DNA from: Asparagopsis taxiformis
Lineage: Eukaryota; Rhodophyta; Florideophyceae; Bonnemaisoniales; Bonnemaisoniaceae
Direction of reading: 5' to 3'
DNA length: 64,000 nt
Assembly: GCA_030407315.1 (NCBI GenBank)
Contig: JALQPE010000465.1
Span: 62,001-126,000 of the forward strand
Shown: piece by piece, positions 49,482-61,513 of the stretch
How positions within the stretch are numbered: position 1 is the stretch's first letter
How the letters are laid out: each line of letters begins with the position of its first letter
Translations under genes and position numbers: made by a program
The notes under the pieces: generated by a model
Seen by the model: only the letters and a program-made list of their open reading frames with translations
The model's database searches: none
Told to the model about the DNA's origin: nothing

Positions 49482-51750
49482 TTTTGACTAAAAAAGTCCG
49501 ACACAGTTAACGAACGACATGGTAAATCTTTTTTTTATTCAAAATAGTAGAAAATGGCGTTTTTTAGAATGTAGATAGCGTAGCAGGAACAAGTCCAATT
49601 CGTCTCGGACAAAGTGCAATAGGTAGCTTAGACTACCCGCTAATTTTCCATGCAGATAAGGAAAGGATCACATTTACCAACTTAGCTACAGCGAGACTAA
49701 AAAAAATCGGGCTATTTTGTACTGCTAGAGCTGATTTCATCGTGGCAAAGAGTTTCGACTTGCGCCAGGGGAATCGACGGTGCACGACGGGGGGTACCAC
49801 TGTACAGTTGTGAAAAGGTCCATGTGGAACGGAATCGGAGGGTGGAATGCTCTACAAGGTGGGTCGGCAAAATAGATTTGGCACGTAGCCACTTCGCTCC
49901 CTTGCTTGTGACTTTTCTTTCTAGCTTCTCTAGATACTGCTATTTATAATAAACTCGGCTGTGCTCCATGTGACCTACCAGCATTGCTTCTGCGTTCCAG
50001 GTGAACTGCCAAGTGTGCCTCCGCGCTCCAGGTGAGCTGCCGGATATTATTTCTGTCCCGCTCCATGTGAGCTACTGACTCAGTCACAGTTAATATCTCA
50101 ATACTAAGCTGCTGATAGTGCGTGGGGTAGCGGATGCTGACCGTAGCGTCGGGGAGCTAACGCTGTTGGTCGGCGCCAACTTCTGGTGCTGAGTATACAA
50201 GCTCCATTGACCTGCATATGCCAAGCTGCTGGTGATAGCGTCATTAATCGTCTCTAATAATATAAGCACACTGACAGAGCCCGTATGTCAGTCGTGCAAT
50301 CGTGCGGCGGCGATTGGCTGCTCTTGTAATCTTCCGCTCGGCGGCGACAGGAATATAGTAATACAAGCTCCCATGCGGCGATGAGTTCACATGTGTGATA
50401 CAGCACACGTGTAACTGTGGAACCATTTCCACTTCATATCATATTCATTGGATTTCTCACACACCCCCAGTTGGTGTAGTTGCACAACGAAACCAACTTT
50501 GCAGCAAGCACTTGATGTCTAGAGATATCGAGTGGGGCAATGGAAGCTCTGCTTATTCAATAATGGAAAGTTTCAATTCAATAATGGAAAGTTTCCATGT
50601 GATGCTGTCGAGCTCTTTCTGGACATTAAAATCAATGCTTAACTCACCGCTCGTGCAGATGTTATTCAGCTTTTCATATAGGTGTAAGTTGCGTTTGGTG
50701 AGCGAGTCTGCTGTGGAACGATAGTTCGGTGACGAAGTAGCTGGTACGAGCTAGTGGACACGCTGTCCTTACGACGAAACGAACGAACAGTCCACCCGCT
50801 GGTGTTTTGACTGTATGTTAGGTAGAACGGTAGAGATAGGTTAGCGAGTAGACACGAGCGTCACGACGCAACAATCCACGCGAGGATTACGTTAGCAAAC
50901 GAGGTGGTACGTCACCGGAGGCGCTCTCAACCAAGCCCGGAGGCACTACACGCAATCAGCCTTACGTGCGGCGATGGGTAGGGAGTACGCAGCTCGACGG
51001 AGACGAAGCCTCGCTAGGCAAAACGTAAACGTAAACGTAGAAGTCAGTCGTAGACTAGAGCCGTTGCTCGTTCGATAATTGTCCCCTTTCCCTCCCGGCA
51101 CGATGCCAATACCTATATGGCCACGATGGCATCGCTTTACAATGTAAACACTGCTCGTAACGTCCCCGAATGGGAAAGGACCTTGTGGGTCACACGTAGG
51201 GACCCGTTGGTCCGTTGGCCGTTGCCAATACGTTCGTTGCACACGTGTGCCGGTTGCGTGCGCGCATGCGCCAGCAATGTTCGTGCATTGCTGTCGCCGG
51301 TCGTATCCGCCGAAATTCGAATTCCGCGGAAAACGTAAATATTTGCAATTTCGGACTTGCCACGTATACTACACAGCCCCACCCCCACACGTGGACGTCC
51401 CGGCCACGCGAGGCCCGTCAGGACGCGCCTGAGACACGGGGCCGTGGCGCCTTTTCGGGTACAACTGCGGACGTGGCAGTTGTCCCGAAAAATCTCGTTT
51501 AAACGTACGCGGCCCGGTTGGCTGATCGAATCGCCACGGCGCCGGAGCGCGCGCGTGCGCTCCGGCTCTTTCGTAATCATCGAGGCCCGCCCGTTGGCAT
51601 CGTTCGTCAATGCCTCGCTTAGGCGTTTCCCTGCAACGAATGCAGTGTCCAATTCCACCACGCGGGTGTGCTTCAATTCAGCGCGATACGAGCGCAGGCC
51701 GCGGCCCTTTCGCGAATCTGCCAGCGGGCATTACGACAACGGTCGTCCGA
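49482..51750. other. Repeat-derived non-coding region
   Basis: No convincing gene. It contains degenerate ~31 bp tandem copies built on GCTCCAGGTGAGCTGCC (49962, 49992, 50023, 50059), an 18 bp direct repeat at about 50560-50600 (ATAATGGAAAGTTTC), and a GC-rich stretch from about 51060 to 51760. In that stretch frames on both strands are open simply because stops are rare. It may be the body of a decayed transposon. It ends in a GGACGTCC/CTAGTA-type terminus at about 51845-51955. Confidence 0.4.
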
Positions 51751-51951
51751 AGGTTATTTAAGCCGCGGCTTAACGTGATAGCGATCGTCGCTCACCCTTC
51801 CTCTCACCATCGTCATCCAGGCCGTTCGTCTGTGTTTTCGGAAGTGGACGCGGACGTCCAGTCTCTCTAGTACGGGTCCTAGTCGGCCCCGAGATTTACT
51901 AGAACAAATGAACGTCCGCGTCCAAAAAAAAATAAAAATTTTTTGGATGCG

Positions 51952-52252
51952 GACGTCCACTTTCTCTAGTACATATGGCGGAATACTAGGACCCGACATC
52001 CACTTTCTCTAGTACATATGGCGGAATACTAGGGCCCGACATCCACTTTCTCTAGTACGTTTGGCGGAATACTAGGACCCGACATCCACTTTCTCTAGTA
52101 CATATGGCGGAATACTAGGGCCCGGCATCCACTTTCTCTAGTACGTTTGGCGGAATACTAGGACCCGACATCCACTTTCCCTAGTACATATGGCGGAATA
52201 CTAGGACCCGACATCCACTTTCTCTAGTACGTTTGGCGGAATACTAGGACCC
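51952..52252 (+). repeat. 43 bp minisatellite, seven copies, two variants
   Basis: Units start at 51952, 51995, 52038, 52081, 52124, 52167 and 52210, exactly 43 bases apart, with a partial unit from 52253. Each begins GACATCCACTTTCTCTAGTA (first unit GACGTCC) and ends AATACTAGGACCC or similar. The middle reads CATATGG (a) or CGTTTGG (b), in the order a a b a b a b, indicating recent expansion as 86 bp pairs. Confidence 0.93.
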
Positions 52253-52384
52253 GACATCCAGTATACAATATATCAGCGAAAACCGGGAGGGAAGAAATTA
52301 CAGCGGATGGTAAATTCAGGTCCCATATCGGACCGTATTTTATTCTCTCATTTAGGAAACTGCTCGTATACAACACGTCTCTCT

Positions 52385-52552
52385 AGAATAGGGAATACAT
52401 ATCTGGTCAGAATAGGAAATAAATACCCGGTTAGAATAGGAAATACGTATCCAGCCAGAATAGGAAATACGTATCCAGCCAGAATACGAAATACGTATCC
52501 AGCCAGAATACGAAATACGTATCCAGCCAGAATACAAAATACCTGTCAGCAT
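52385..52552 (+). repeat. 24 bp tandem repeat, seven copies
   Basis: Copies start at 52385, 52409, 52433, 52457, 52481, 52505 and 52529. Consensus begins AGAATAGGAAATACGTATCC. Because 24 is a multiple of three, every frame without a stop stays open: RIGNTYPA on plus and SYSGWIRI on minus. It grows more uniform in the middle copies. Confidence 0.9.
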
Positions 52553-52559
52553 ATCGTCG

Positions 52560-54330
52560 ATCACCCATCTCCCTCACTATCACGTTCTCCCTACCATCCG
52601 AACGCCATGCACCACCATCCGCACATACTGCAAGAACCCTCACGACCTAGATTACAAAAATCCGCTCCTTCCCAATTCCATCCCCGCTTTCCTCGACACC
52701 ACCCAGCCCATTACATCATCAAGACATCAAACACGAACATGGTCAGCAAAATCTTACACCACTTGAAACCCACTCTCACTTCTATCGTATGCCCCAAAAT
52801 ATACACATACCAGAAACACCTCACAGCTTCATTCCCCATCTTCCTACATCCCTTCTTCACTCTCCTTCAGTCCTGCCGTTCCTGCTTCACCACTCCTGCA
52901 TCACATACACAACATCAGAATCAACCACAACAGTCAGACTCAAAAGCAACGCTTACCACGACAGATATCCTAGAAACTTCCTCACTTACCTCTCATCCAT
53001 CCTACACAAATACAAACCATGATCCAAAAACCTTGCAATGAATAATCATAGTCAGCAGTCCATATCTTCGCAAAACACATCCTGGCGCTCAATGAAACTT
53101 ACCTTCTGTCATCACCATTCCTGCATCACCTGCACAAAATCGAAATCAACAACAACAGTCGGACTCAAAACCCACATGTCCCTCTCAGCATACTCTCAAA
53201 ACTTCCGCACTTTCCTTCGCTCGACACAATACGCACCATGACTTGATAAGCTTCCAATGAATAAATATCGCATCAACTGCAATAGTCAGATTCGAAACAA
53301 ACACTTCCCTCGATGCATACCCTCAGAACTCACTTACCCTCGTTTCATTCTACACAAAATACAGACCAAAAGTCAAAAATCTCACAACCAACAAATGAAG
53401 TCAACATTCCGCATCTTCGCACCACCGGACTGCGCGCTAAATGCAACTTACCTTCCGTCATCACCATTCCTGCATCACCTACAAAAATCGAAATCAACAA
53501 CAACAGTCGGACTGAAAACCCATGCTTCCCTCGCTGCATACCCTCAGAACTCACTTACCCTCGTTGTATCCTGCACACAATAGAAACCATAAGTCAAAAG
53601 TTGTACAAAAAAATGTAGTCAGCATTCCATATCTTCGCGCAACTTAACTAGGCGCTCAATGTAACTTACCTTCCGTCATCACCATTCCAGAATCACCTAC
53701 ACAAAATCAGCATCAACCACAGCAGTCAGACTCAAAACCCACATTCCACTCACTGCACCACATTCCACTCACTGCACCCCTCAAATGCTCGCCTACCTCC
53801 CTTCCACCCTTCAGCAAATATGCACCATGAATCACTAAGCTCCCAATAAATAAATATTGCATAAAAGACGACAGTCAAATTCAAAACAAACACTTCCCTC
53901 GCTTCGTACCCTCCGAGGGTGAATCCTGAGTCAGGACGCACTTAACCTCTTCATCTCGTTACATCATACAAACAATACAACCAATAAGTCACAAATCGTG
54001 CAACGAAAAAATGTAGTCAGCATTCCATTTCATCGCGAAACCCGTCTTTAACCTCAATGAAACTTACCTTACTTCATCACTATTCCTGCACCACCTATAC
54101 AACATCAAAATGAACCAGAACAGTCAGACTAAAAACCCATGCATCCCTTATTGCACACCCGCGAGACTCACTTACTTACCTGCCTCCCATCGTTCACAAC
54201 ATGCAAACCATGACTCACGAAGCTTCTATTGAATCTATATCGCATCAACGACAACAGTACGACTCAAAACACACCCTTCCCTCGCTGCATACTCTCCAAA
54301 CTGCCATACTCACCGTCGTTCTATCCTCTA
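52560..54330 (+). repeat. G-poor composite tandem array
   Basis: The plus strand is rich in C and A and poor in G. Diverged units share CAGTCAGACTCAAAACCCA-like sequence at 52927, 53156, 53284, 53507, 53725, 53873, 54120 and 54256. Spacings are of two kinds (about 220-245 and 128-148 bases), so the true repeat is composite. Units also share CATCACCATTCCTGCATCACC. Open frames here (for example 52307-53041) follow from few stop codons in biased sequence. Confidence 0.65.
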
Positions 54331-54869
54331 CACCAAAGAAAGGAAACACGGCCAAAGAACCTCAGCCAGTGACGGCGGAGAAGTGGAATTCCACAGGTTA
54401 ACCTGCGGCGTCGACTGGACAGCTTTCAACGTCAGCTTAAGTCCTGCTGTGCATACTCCATATCATCGCCGGTATTGAGATTAATAATGGCCCAAGCCAT
54501 GGTCTCTGAACTCCCGAATGATGAGATCCGGATCGAGAACATCGAAATGGTATAATCATATATATCACAATCCATTTGCTTCCCTTAAATGATCCCTGTA
54601 ATATCTACTGTAAAGCACAAACTTATTCCATGAAGTTCGCAATTAATATAATTTTATTATTTCAAATGAATTAATTGAAAATCCATCTCCCACGGCGGTC
54701 ATTCGTCCTTCCAAGCAAACGTTTCCAGCAAAATGTATGACCTAGCAGTAGGTGATGATTGATCGCTCAGGCACATTCCACCATTGGGCTGCCAGAAGTG
54801 AGCACAAAACTGATACCCACAAAACCACGAGAACATTACAAACGAGGTCTCGAACGCACATTTAGAATA
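54331..54869. other. Spacer, no gene seen
   Basis: AT-richer sequence between the G-poor array and the palindromic module array; no recognised feature. Confidence 0.3.
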
Positions 54870-55080
54870 CAATATAAATACTATACAACAAACTCTACTC
54901 GCTATCTCAGACGACGCGGCTCACAAGTGGCGTAGTCCCAATTTTCCGTAACGCCTTTCCTGATGCTTAAAAGTAAGAAACATGTCAAAACGTATATCAG
55001 AAATGAGTGCGAAAGTTTTCTGCACGGGAGATGATGGGCCACCAAATTGACTTTTTGGAAATTTTAGAATTTCTGGGCTG
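54870..55080 (-). repeat. Left outer end of palindromic array
   Basis: Reverse complement matches 62338-62550 at roughly 85% by eye: CAATTTGGTGGCCCA, TCTGATATACGT, AAGGCGT, CGCGTCGTCTGA and GTTTGTTGTATAG occur in the same order. The two mark the outer limits of the whole inverted structure. Confidence 0.72.
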
Positions 55081-55454
55081 GCCAGCAATGCAATTGAGCC
55101 GGACATCCACCAGACGTCCATTCTGGGTTGTTCGTGTGCTGCTCACATCCACGCATTACAGCAACCACGCAGGCGGGCCCACTGCTCATACGAAGTGCAC
55201 GTAGTATGTGCAGCACGATGGATGAGTAGTGTTTGTCGTGAGAAAGTGGGGTGGGAGCATGTCGAAACAAGGACCAAAACTTTGCCCTGGCGTATTGAGC
55301 CTGAGCCTGGAATCGATCCTTCGTGAGATGTGGCTTTGCTTACAGTTGATGCTTACAGAAGCCAGCGATGGCCCCGCTCGGGGCGTCGGATGGCTTCTTC
55401 TGGGGCCGTTGTGGCCAGATTAGACACCTTGATTTGAGTTGAATTTTGAGCCAT

Positions 55455-55511
55455 TCTCAAAAACATGCACATGTGAACATGTTTTTGAGATGGGGGTGTG
55501 CCGTACGGCAC
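55455..55511. repeat. Hairpin cassette, left arm copy 1
   Basis: Long hairpin 55455-55490 and GTGCCGTACGGCAC palindrome 55498-55511, in minus orientation relative to the right-side copies. Confidence 0.8.
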
Positions 55512-56488
55512 TTTCGACCGCCCAAATCGATGTATTTTTGCATTTTTTTTCTGACTGAAATTTTAGAATTTCTGGGCTCGCCAGCAATGCAATTGAGCTG
55601 GACATTCACCGGACGTCCATTTCAGGTTGGTCGAGTATTGCACATGGATACAGTTTTGCAGCTATTTCTCAGCCCAACATTTTAGAATTTCAGGGCTGAC
55701 CAGCAATGTAACCGAGCCGGACTTCCACTGGACGTCCATTTCAAGCTAGGCGAGTGCTGCACATTTGCTCGCATCGCAGCAACTAAGCAAGTGTTGAGAG
55801 CACCGAGATGCCATGCAGACAAGAGGGAATCGGCTGCAAACGGCTTCCCTGGTCGGCGGCTGGATGTCTGGATGTGAATGGCTGCAAGCATGGAAATCTT
55901 GCTACCGCACGGCGCATACACACTGCAGCAGCACATCACTGACGCATGCGAAAGTTGGGTGCTGCAGTGCGTGGTTGTTTGTGTGTTTGTGTGTGTATGA
56001 CGAACCTTGTGGTATCCCTAGGCGTGCACTGGTGCAAAAAGTTTGGACTGCCCCATCGGTCGTACTTTGACGCATTTACATGCATCGGAGAACGACCAAG
56101 GAGGTAGAGCAGCAATCGCTGTTGGCTGAGCGTCCAAACTAGAGGGCTTTGGGCAATGGTTCTATAGCAGTCATTTAAAGGACGCCCACCGTTGATGACT
56201 GAGATCCACGGTGTGTTTAGTATTCATGGTGTTGTCCTGCATTGGCGGACGTCGAAGACGAGTACTTCCAGTGAGCGTCCAAGGTGAACAGCTCAGCAGA
56301 GGATTATGATGTGGATGTGAAGGCATGGATGAGGCCAGCAGGAACGTTTCTGCAAGATGGGCGTGAGTGGGTAAGTGAGCGGGGAGGGGCCGCTCGGGGC
56401 GCTTGGTAGCCTCTGGGGCCGTTGTGGCCAAATTAGAATCAAGCCTATGTCCGGCGGACGTCCTGAATTGCTTTATTTTTTGGGCTAT

Positions 56489-56545
56489 TCTCAAAAACAT
56501 GCACATGTGAACATGTTTTTGAGATGGGGGTGTGCCGTACGGCAC
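56489..56545. repeat. Hairpin cassette, left arm copy 2
   Basis: Hairpin 56489-56524, palindrome 56532-56545, minus orientation. Confidence 0.8.
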
Positions 56546-56641
56546 TTTTGACCGCCCAAATCGATGTATTTTTGCATTTTTTTCTGACTGAAATTTTAGA
56601 ATTTCTGGGCTCGCCAGCAATGCAATTGCGCTGGTCATTCA

Positions 56642-59440
56642 CCGGACGTCCATTTCCATTTCAGATCTACTGGTTGCACTAGGCCTGAAAGTGTTTCTGG
56701 ATAGGGCCGAATAACGACCTGGGCAGCACGCACTGCGTAAGATGATCTGTGGGATGCAGACTGCAAGGATTGCTATGGTGATTCTGGCTGGGGAATGTGG
56801 TAAGCTTGATTGTTGCGTGGCTTTGTATCTCCTTGCCTGCCATTTTGCTTGGATATCATATCATATCATAAATGATTCACACGAGCGATCAAACCGAAGA
56901 CGCCGACTCGGCACAACTACCAACTCTCCTAGCTTCGAGCTAGCGCCATCTAAGAGCAACTTGTGACACTCAAGACGAATACGTTGTGCTGATCTCTGCA
57001 ATGAAAATTGAGTTAGTGCTGCAGTTCTTTTGGTCGATGCCAATATGCAGGGATACTGTTTACACCATTTGGGAGTCAAGAAGTTCTCGGATTGCAAATC
57101 AAATCAGATTATGGTAGAATATCTGACTGTTCTCTCTTCCCTTCACCACATCTGCATCCGGAGCTGAGCTAAGCTGAGCTGGAGGGAACCCGGCCGCTGA
57201 CCCCTGTCATTCTCATAAAAATCTTAATGCAATACTATTCGTGTTTGGTAATGTAATTGCTAATGAAAATTTATACAAGTCTGGAATAAACGTTGCAGTG
57301 GTTTTTTGTAGCTATCGATACTTGCTAAAAATCTGCAGCTTTTGCTTCTCGCATGGACGAGTTGCAGTAGGGGGGTTACAAAACGTATTGTTTCATATTT
57401 TGCACCGTGGCTCCGAGCTCCAGGCCGCATACGACCGCCTTCAATTCAGATTACCTGGTGCTGCGCATCGGGGTTTGACAGGTGTCGGAACAAGACAAAT
57501 CCTCCCACTTTGTGTTTGTTTGATTTCTGCCACAAACGAGAGGCAATCAGGGTCTCTGTTCACATAGAGAAGGATTTAATATATGCGCTCATTGCCGTCG
57601 TAGATGCTTTTAACAATGGCCAGTACGTTACTCTCGGCCGCCGCCGGGTACGGTCGGACTGAAAGATCGGGGAGATGTGTGGAGAGTGGTGTTTGGATAG
57701 AGACGCACGTTGCGATGGATGGAAGGTGATGATTTCATGCTGAAGCGATGGGAGATGGATGGATATGGTTGGATGAAATCTAGTACTCCGAAGGAGGCCT
57801 TTTCTCGAGGAAGAGGCATTATATTCTCACAAAGCATGTAGATACTGGTTTCCAGTTTGGTATGCTATTGTAGCTCAATTCACATCTTATCTACACGTAC
57901 GTATGGAGAGAGATCCAAGTGTGCGTGGCACAAGTCCAATGGTGAAACAACGCAGTATGAAACTACCACAGATAAGGCGGCGTACAAAAGCCTCGACTCA
58001 AGGCAGCTCTCAGGCTTTCGTGAGCACCGACTTCGTTCCACCAAGATGTTGCGGAAATATGTGCTGGTCTAACTTGATACGACCATTGGACAGTTTTGCT
58101 CTCTAAGCAATGAGCGAAAAATCAATGATTGCGCGTGTCGTCGGTACGGTCTTGTAATGTTGGCTCAACCAATAACATCTAACGTTGAGTTATCCACCCT
58201 CTGCCGTGTCGCGTCGTAAATTTGCACAGAAAATTTGTTTCAAATCTTTGCTCCAATTATCAGCTCAAATACGGCATTGATCTCCAGCTTCATCTGGACA
58301 GAAACACCGATCGCGCGATGTCTGTCTCAGATAAACCGCAGTCAAACGCCATGCGGAAAGTTTCATCGCTTCCCGTTGCGACTGAATCTGCAAACGCCAC
58401 ACAACAATTTGCCCTTTCCGCGTCCGGAACGAACGCCGAGTACATGTCGTCAGGTTCCTGATCAACTGGATCGATGGAGCTTGCTCTGCAGGAGAGCAGG
58501 ACAGGCGGTTTGTTATGCCTGGACAATTTCCATACCGATCTCCCTTCTTGAGTGCAAAATTATGAGTCTAGAAATTGACCTGCATCGGCTGCTGTATCAC
58601 ATCTGTGCTAAGGATTGATGATACCCGTACCGCTGAGAAATTGCAGCTCTGGTAACGTGGGGATGATGTGCTGAACACGCAGAACGCTGATCCATAACGG
58701 GACTGCTTCATAGGCATAGTACGGAATGTATTGAGACAGCCCAAGCGAATTCAGGAGGGAGCACCAGGGCAGTGCGCGGTGACTCAGCAGATACCAGTGG
58801 TGAGTGGTCTAAATGGGGCTACACACGAGTTTGTCAATGAACAGTCTATTTTAGTTTGGAAATGTGTCGGATGGATGGTATGTTGTAAATGTCGACAGAT
58901 TTGAGGAAGCGATAGAAGCAATCAGCACCGTGTAGTTGCATCAAGGCTTTAGTGGCCATTGCTAGAGAACTTTCTCCAATGCCATTATTGCAGGATAGGC
59001 AGAAAACCCGGCCGGCTTCGAGATTGAAGAATTCATTGCGCAGATTGAATGAATGCAATTGACGGAGAATGCAGAAGTATACAATGGTATCGTTTTGGAG
59101 GGTGACGTAGGGGAAACATGTTGGGCTTGTTGGAAATGCTGAGAGCGATGATGAGATCCAGTCGTTTCCGTCGTAGATGGCGGTGCTTATTTTCTGCACG
59201 GCTAGCTTGTCTGCTGGGCGACTGGGCGGTATTGGCGTACGATGAAGCGGAACTGGTGGTGTTTAAATGACATTTTTTGTTTGGAGATGGATGTATGTGT
59301 GCGACTAGAATGTAGTAAGAGGATGAAATTGTTTATGTTTGATGGGCGTCGCATGTTAGGGGACTTTATGTCGTGTGGGGCAATAATGTCTCAAGTATTT
59401 GAAGCAGACAGCAATCGCTTGAGCACATATAGACGTCCGA
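56642..59440. other. Unique 2.8 kb spacer of the palindrome
   Basis: Single-copy sequence between the arms, different in texture from the modules. Only one stretch (58846-59262, minus) looks protein-like. At 57170-57190 a GAGCTGAGCTAAGCTGAGCT repeat occurs. It might be cargo captured between two inverted element copies, or the unduplicated core of one element. Confidence 0.45.
58846..59262 (-). pseudogene. Protein-like open frame without a start, in palindrome spacer
   Basis: The frame is open from just after a TAA at about 59263 to TAG at 58846, about 138 codons, with no ATG at the beginning (a GTG lies at 59199). The translation looks like a globular protein (for example YVTLQNDTIVYFCILRQL and CNNGIGESSLAMATKALMQL). 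A CACCACCAG just inside the 5' side could be a splice acceptor, so this may be a terminal exon or a broken gene. Family not recognised. Confidence 0.35.
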
Positions 59441-59536
59441 TGAATGACCAGCGCAATTGCATTGCTGGCGAGCCCAGAAATTCTAAAATTTCAGTCAGAA
59501 AAAAATGCAAAAATACATCGATTTGGGCGGTCAAAA

Positions 59537-59593
59537 GTGCCGTACGGCACACCCCCATCTCAAAAACATGTTCACATGTGCATGTTTTTGAGA
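59537..59593. repeat. Hairpin cassette, right arm copy 1
   Basis: Palindrome 59537-59550 followed by the long hairpin 59558-59593. Confidence 0.8.
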
Positions 59594-60570
59594 ATAGCCC
59601 AAAAAATAAAGCAATTCAGGACGTCCGCCGGACATAGGCTTGATTCTAATTTGGCCACAACGGCCCCAGAGGCTACCAAGCGCCCCGAGCGGCCCCTCCC
59701 CGCTCACTTACCCACTCACGCCCATCTTGCAGAAACGTTCCTGCTGGCCTCATCCATGCCTTCACATCCACATCATAATCCTCTGCTGAGCTGTTCACCT
59801 TGGACGCTCACTGGAAGTACTCGTCTTCGACGTCCGCCAATGCAGGACAACACCATGAATACTAAACACACCGTGGATCTCAGTCATCAACGGTGGGCGT
59901 CCTTTAAATGACTGCTATAGAACCATTGCCCAAAGCCCTCTAGTTTGGACGCTCAGCCAACAGCGATTGCTGCTCTACCTCCTTGGTCGTTCTCCGATGC
60001 ATGTAAATGCGTCAAAGTACGACCGATGGGGCAGTCCAAACTTTTTGCACCAGTGCACGCCTAGGGATACCACAAGGTTCGTCATACACACACAAACACA
60101 CAAACAACCACGCACTGCAGCACCCAACTTTCGCATGCGTCAGTGATGTGCTGCTGCAGTGTGTATGCGCCGTGCGGTAGCAAGATTTCCATGCTTGCAG
60201 CCATTCACATCCAGACATCCAGCCGCCGACCAGGGAAGCCGTTTGCAGCCGATTCCCTCTTGTCTGCATGGCATCTCGGTGCTCTCAACACTTGCTTAGT
60301 TGCTGCGATGCGAGCAAATGTGCAGCACTCGCCTAGCTTGAAATGGACGTCCAGTGGAAGTCCGGCTCGGTTACATTGCTGGTCAGCCCTGAAATTCTAA
60401 AATGTTGGGCTGAGAAATAGCTGCAAAACTGTATCCATGTGCAATACTCGACCAACCTGAAATGGACGTCCGGTGAATGTCCAGCTCAATTGCATTGCTG
60501 GCGAGCCCAGAAATTCTAAAATTTCAGTCAGAAAAAAAATGCAAAAATACATCGATTTGGGCGGTCGAAA

Positions 60571-60627
60571 GTGCCGTACGGCACACCCCCATCTCAAAAA
60601 CATGTTCACATGTGCATGTTTTTGAGA
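60571..60627. repeat. Hairpin cassette, right arm copy 2
   Basis: Palindrome 60571-60584, hairpin 60592-60627. Confidence 0.8.
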
Positions 60628-61069
60628 ATGGCTCAAAATTCAACTCAAATCAAGGTGTCTAATCTGGCCACAACGGCCCCAGAAGAAGCCATCCGACGCC
60701 CCGAGCGGGGCCATCGCTGGCTTCTGTAAGCATCAACTGTAAGCAAAGCCACATCTCACGAAGGATCGATTCCAGGCTCAGGCTCAATACGCCAGGGCAA
60801 AGTTTTGGTCCTTGTTTCGACATGCTCCCACCCCACTTTCTCACGACAAACACTACTCATCCATCGTGCTGCACATACTACGTGCACTTCGTATGAGCAG
60901 TGGGCCCGCCTGCGTGGTTGCTGTAATGCGTGGATGTGAGCAGCACACGAACAACCCAGAATGGACGTCCGGTGGATGTCCGGCTTAATTACATTGCTGG
61001 CTAGCCCAGAAATTCTAAAATTTCGGGCAGAAAAAATTGTGAAAAATCAACGATTTGGGCGGGTCGATT

Positions 61070-61126
61070 GTGCCGTACGGCACACCCCCATCTCAAAAAC
61101 ATGTTCACATGTGCATGTTTTTGAGA
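61070..61126. repeat. Hairpin cassette, array copy 1 (reference copy)
   Basis: GTGCCGTACGGCAC (61070-61083, perfect palindrome), then ACCCCCA, then a 36-base hairpin 61091-61126 with a 13 bp perfect stem TCTCAAAAACATG / CATGTTTTTGAGA and loop TTCACATGTG. Seven copies exist in 55.4-62.1 kb, and this block is among the best conserved parts of the modules. Confidence 0.85.
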
Positions 61127-61456
61127 ATAGCCCAAATTTTAATTCAAATCAGGGTGTCTAATTTGGCCACAACGGCCCCAGGAACCGGCCGCCGCCCCGA
61201 GTGGGGCCATCACTGGCTTCTGTAAGCACTAACTGTAAGCCAAAATCGCGTCTTACGAAGGGTCAATTTCAGGCTCAATACGCCAGGGACAGGTCTTGGT
61301 CCTTGTTCCATCATGGTCCCGCCTCACTCTCTCACGACCAACCTGAAATGGACGTCCGGTGGATGTCCAGCTCGATTGCACTGCTGGCCAGCCCAGAAAT
61401 TCTAAAATTTCGGGCACAAAAAATTGTAAAAAATCAACGATTTGGGCAGGTCGATT

Positions 61457-61513
61457 GTGCCGTACGGCACACCCCCATCTCAAAAACATGTTCACATCTG
61501 CATGTTTTTGAGA
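61457..61513. repeat. Hairpin cassette, array copy 2
   Basis: Palindrome 61457-61470, hairpin 61478-61513. One base differs, in the loop only (CATCTG instead of CATGTG); both stem strands are intact. Confidence 0.8.

Larger units (their letters stand above)
55113..56641 (-). repeat. Left arm of a 1529 bp inverted repeat
   Basis: Position x on this arm pairs with 116082-x on the right arm without any indel. I found no mismatch in the places compared, and all reading frames on both strands read identically in the two arms. Mismatches start at 55112 and 56642. The arm holds four GGACGTCC-type module starts and two hairpin cassettes. Such identity implies very recent duplication or ongoing arm-to-arm conversion; an assembly artefact must be excluded. 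Confidence 0.88.
59441..60969 (+). repeat. Right arm of the 1529 bp inverted repeat
   Basis: Mirror of the left arm about the axis at 58041. Module starts (GGACGTCC or close variants) fall at about 59432 (just inside the spacer), 60344, 60463 and 60963. Confidence 0.88.

Noticed and set aside
51137..51676. 179-codon frame on the minus strand, with a 134-codon frame opposite
   Set aside because: GC-rich stretch where both strands stay open; Arg/Ala-rich translations without recognisable motifs.
52307..53041. 244-codon open frame over the 24 bp repeats and G-poor array
   Set aside because: Its length is explained by the in-register repeat and by sequence with few stop codons; the translation is low-complexity and unlike any family.
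56171..56638. 155-codon frame, identical at 59444-59911
   Set aside because: Runs across hairpins and module boundaries of a non-coding repeat; duplicated only because the arms are identical.
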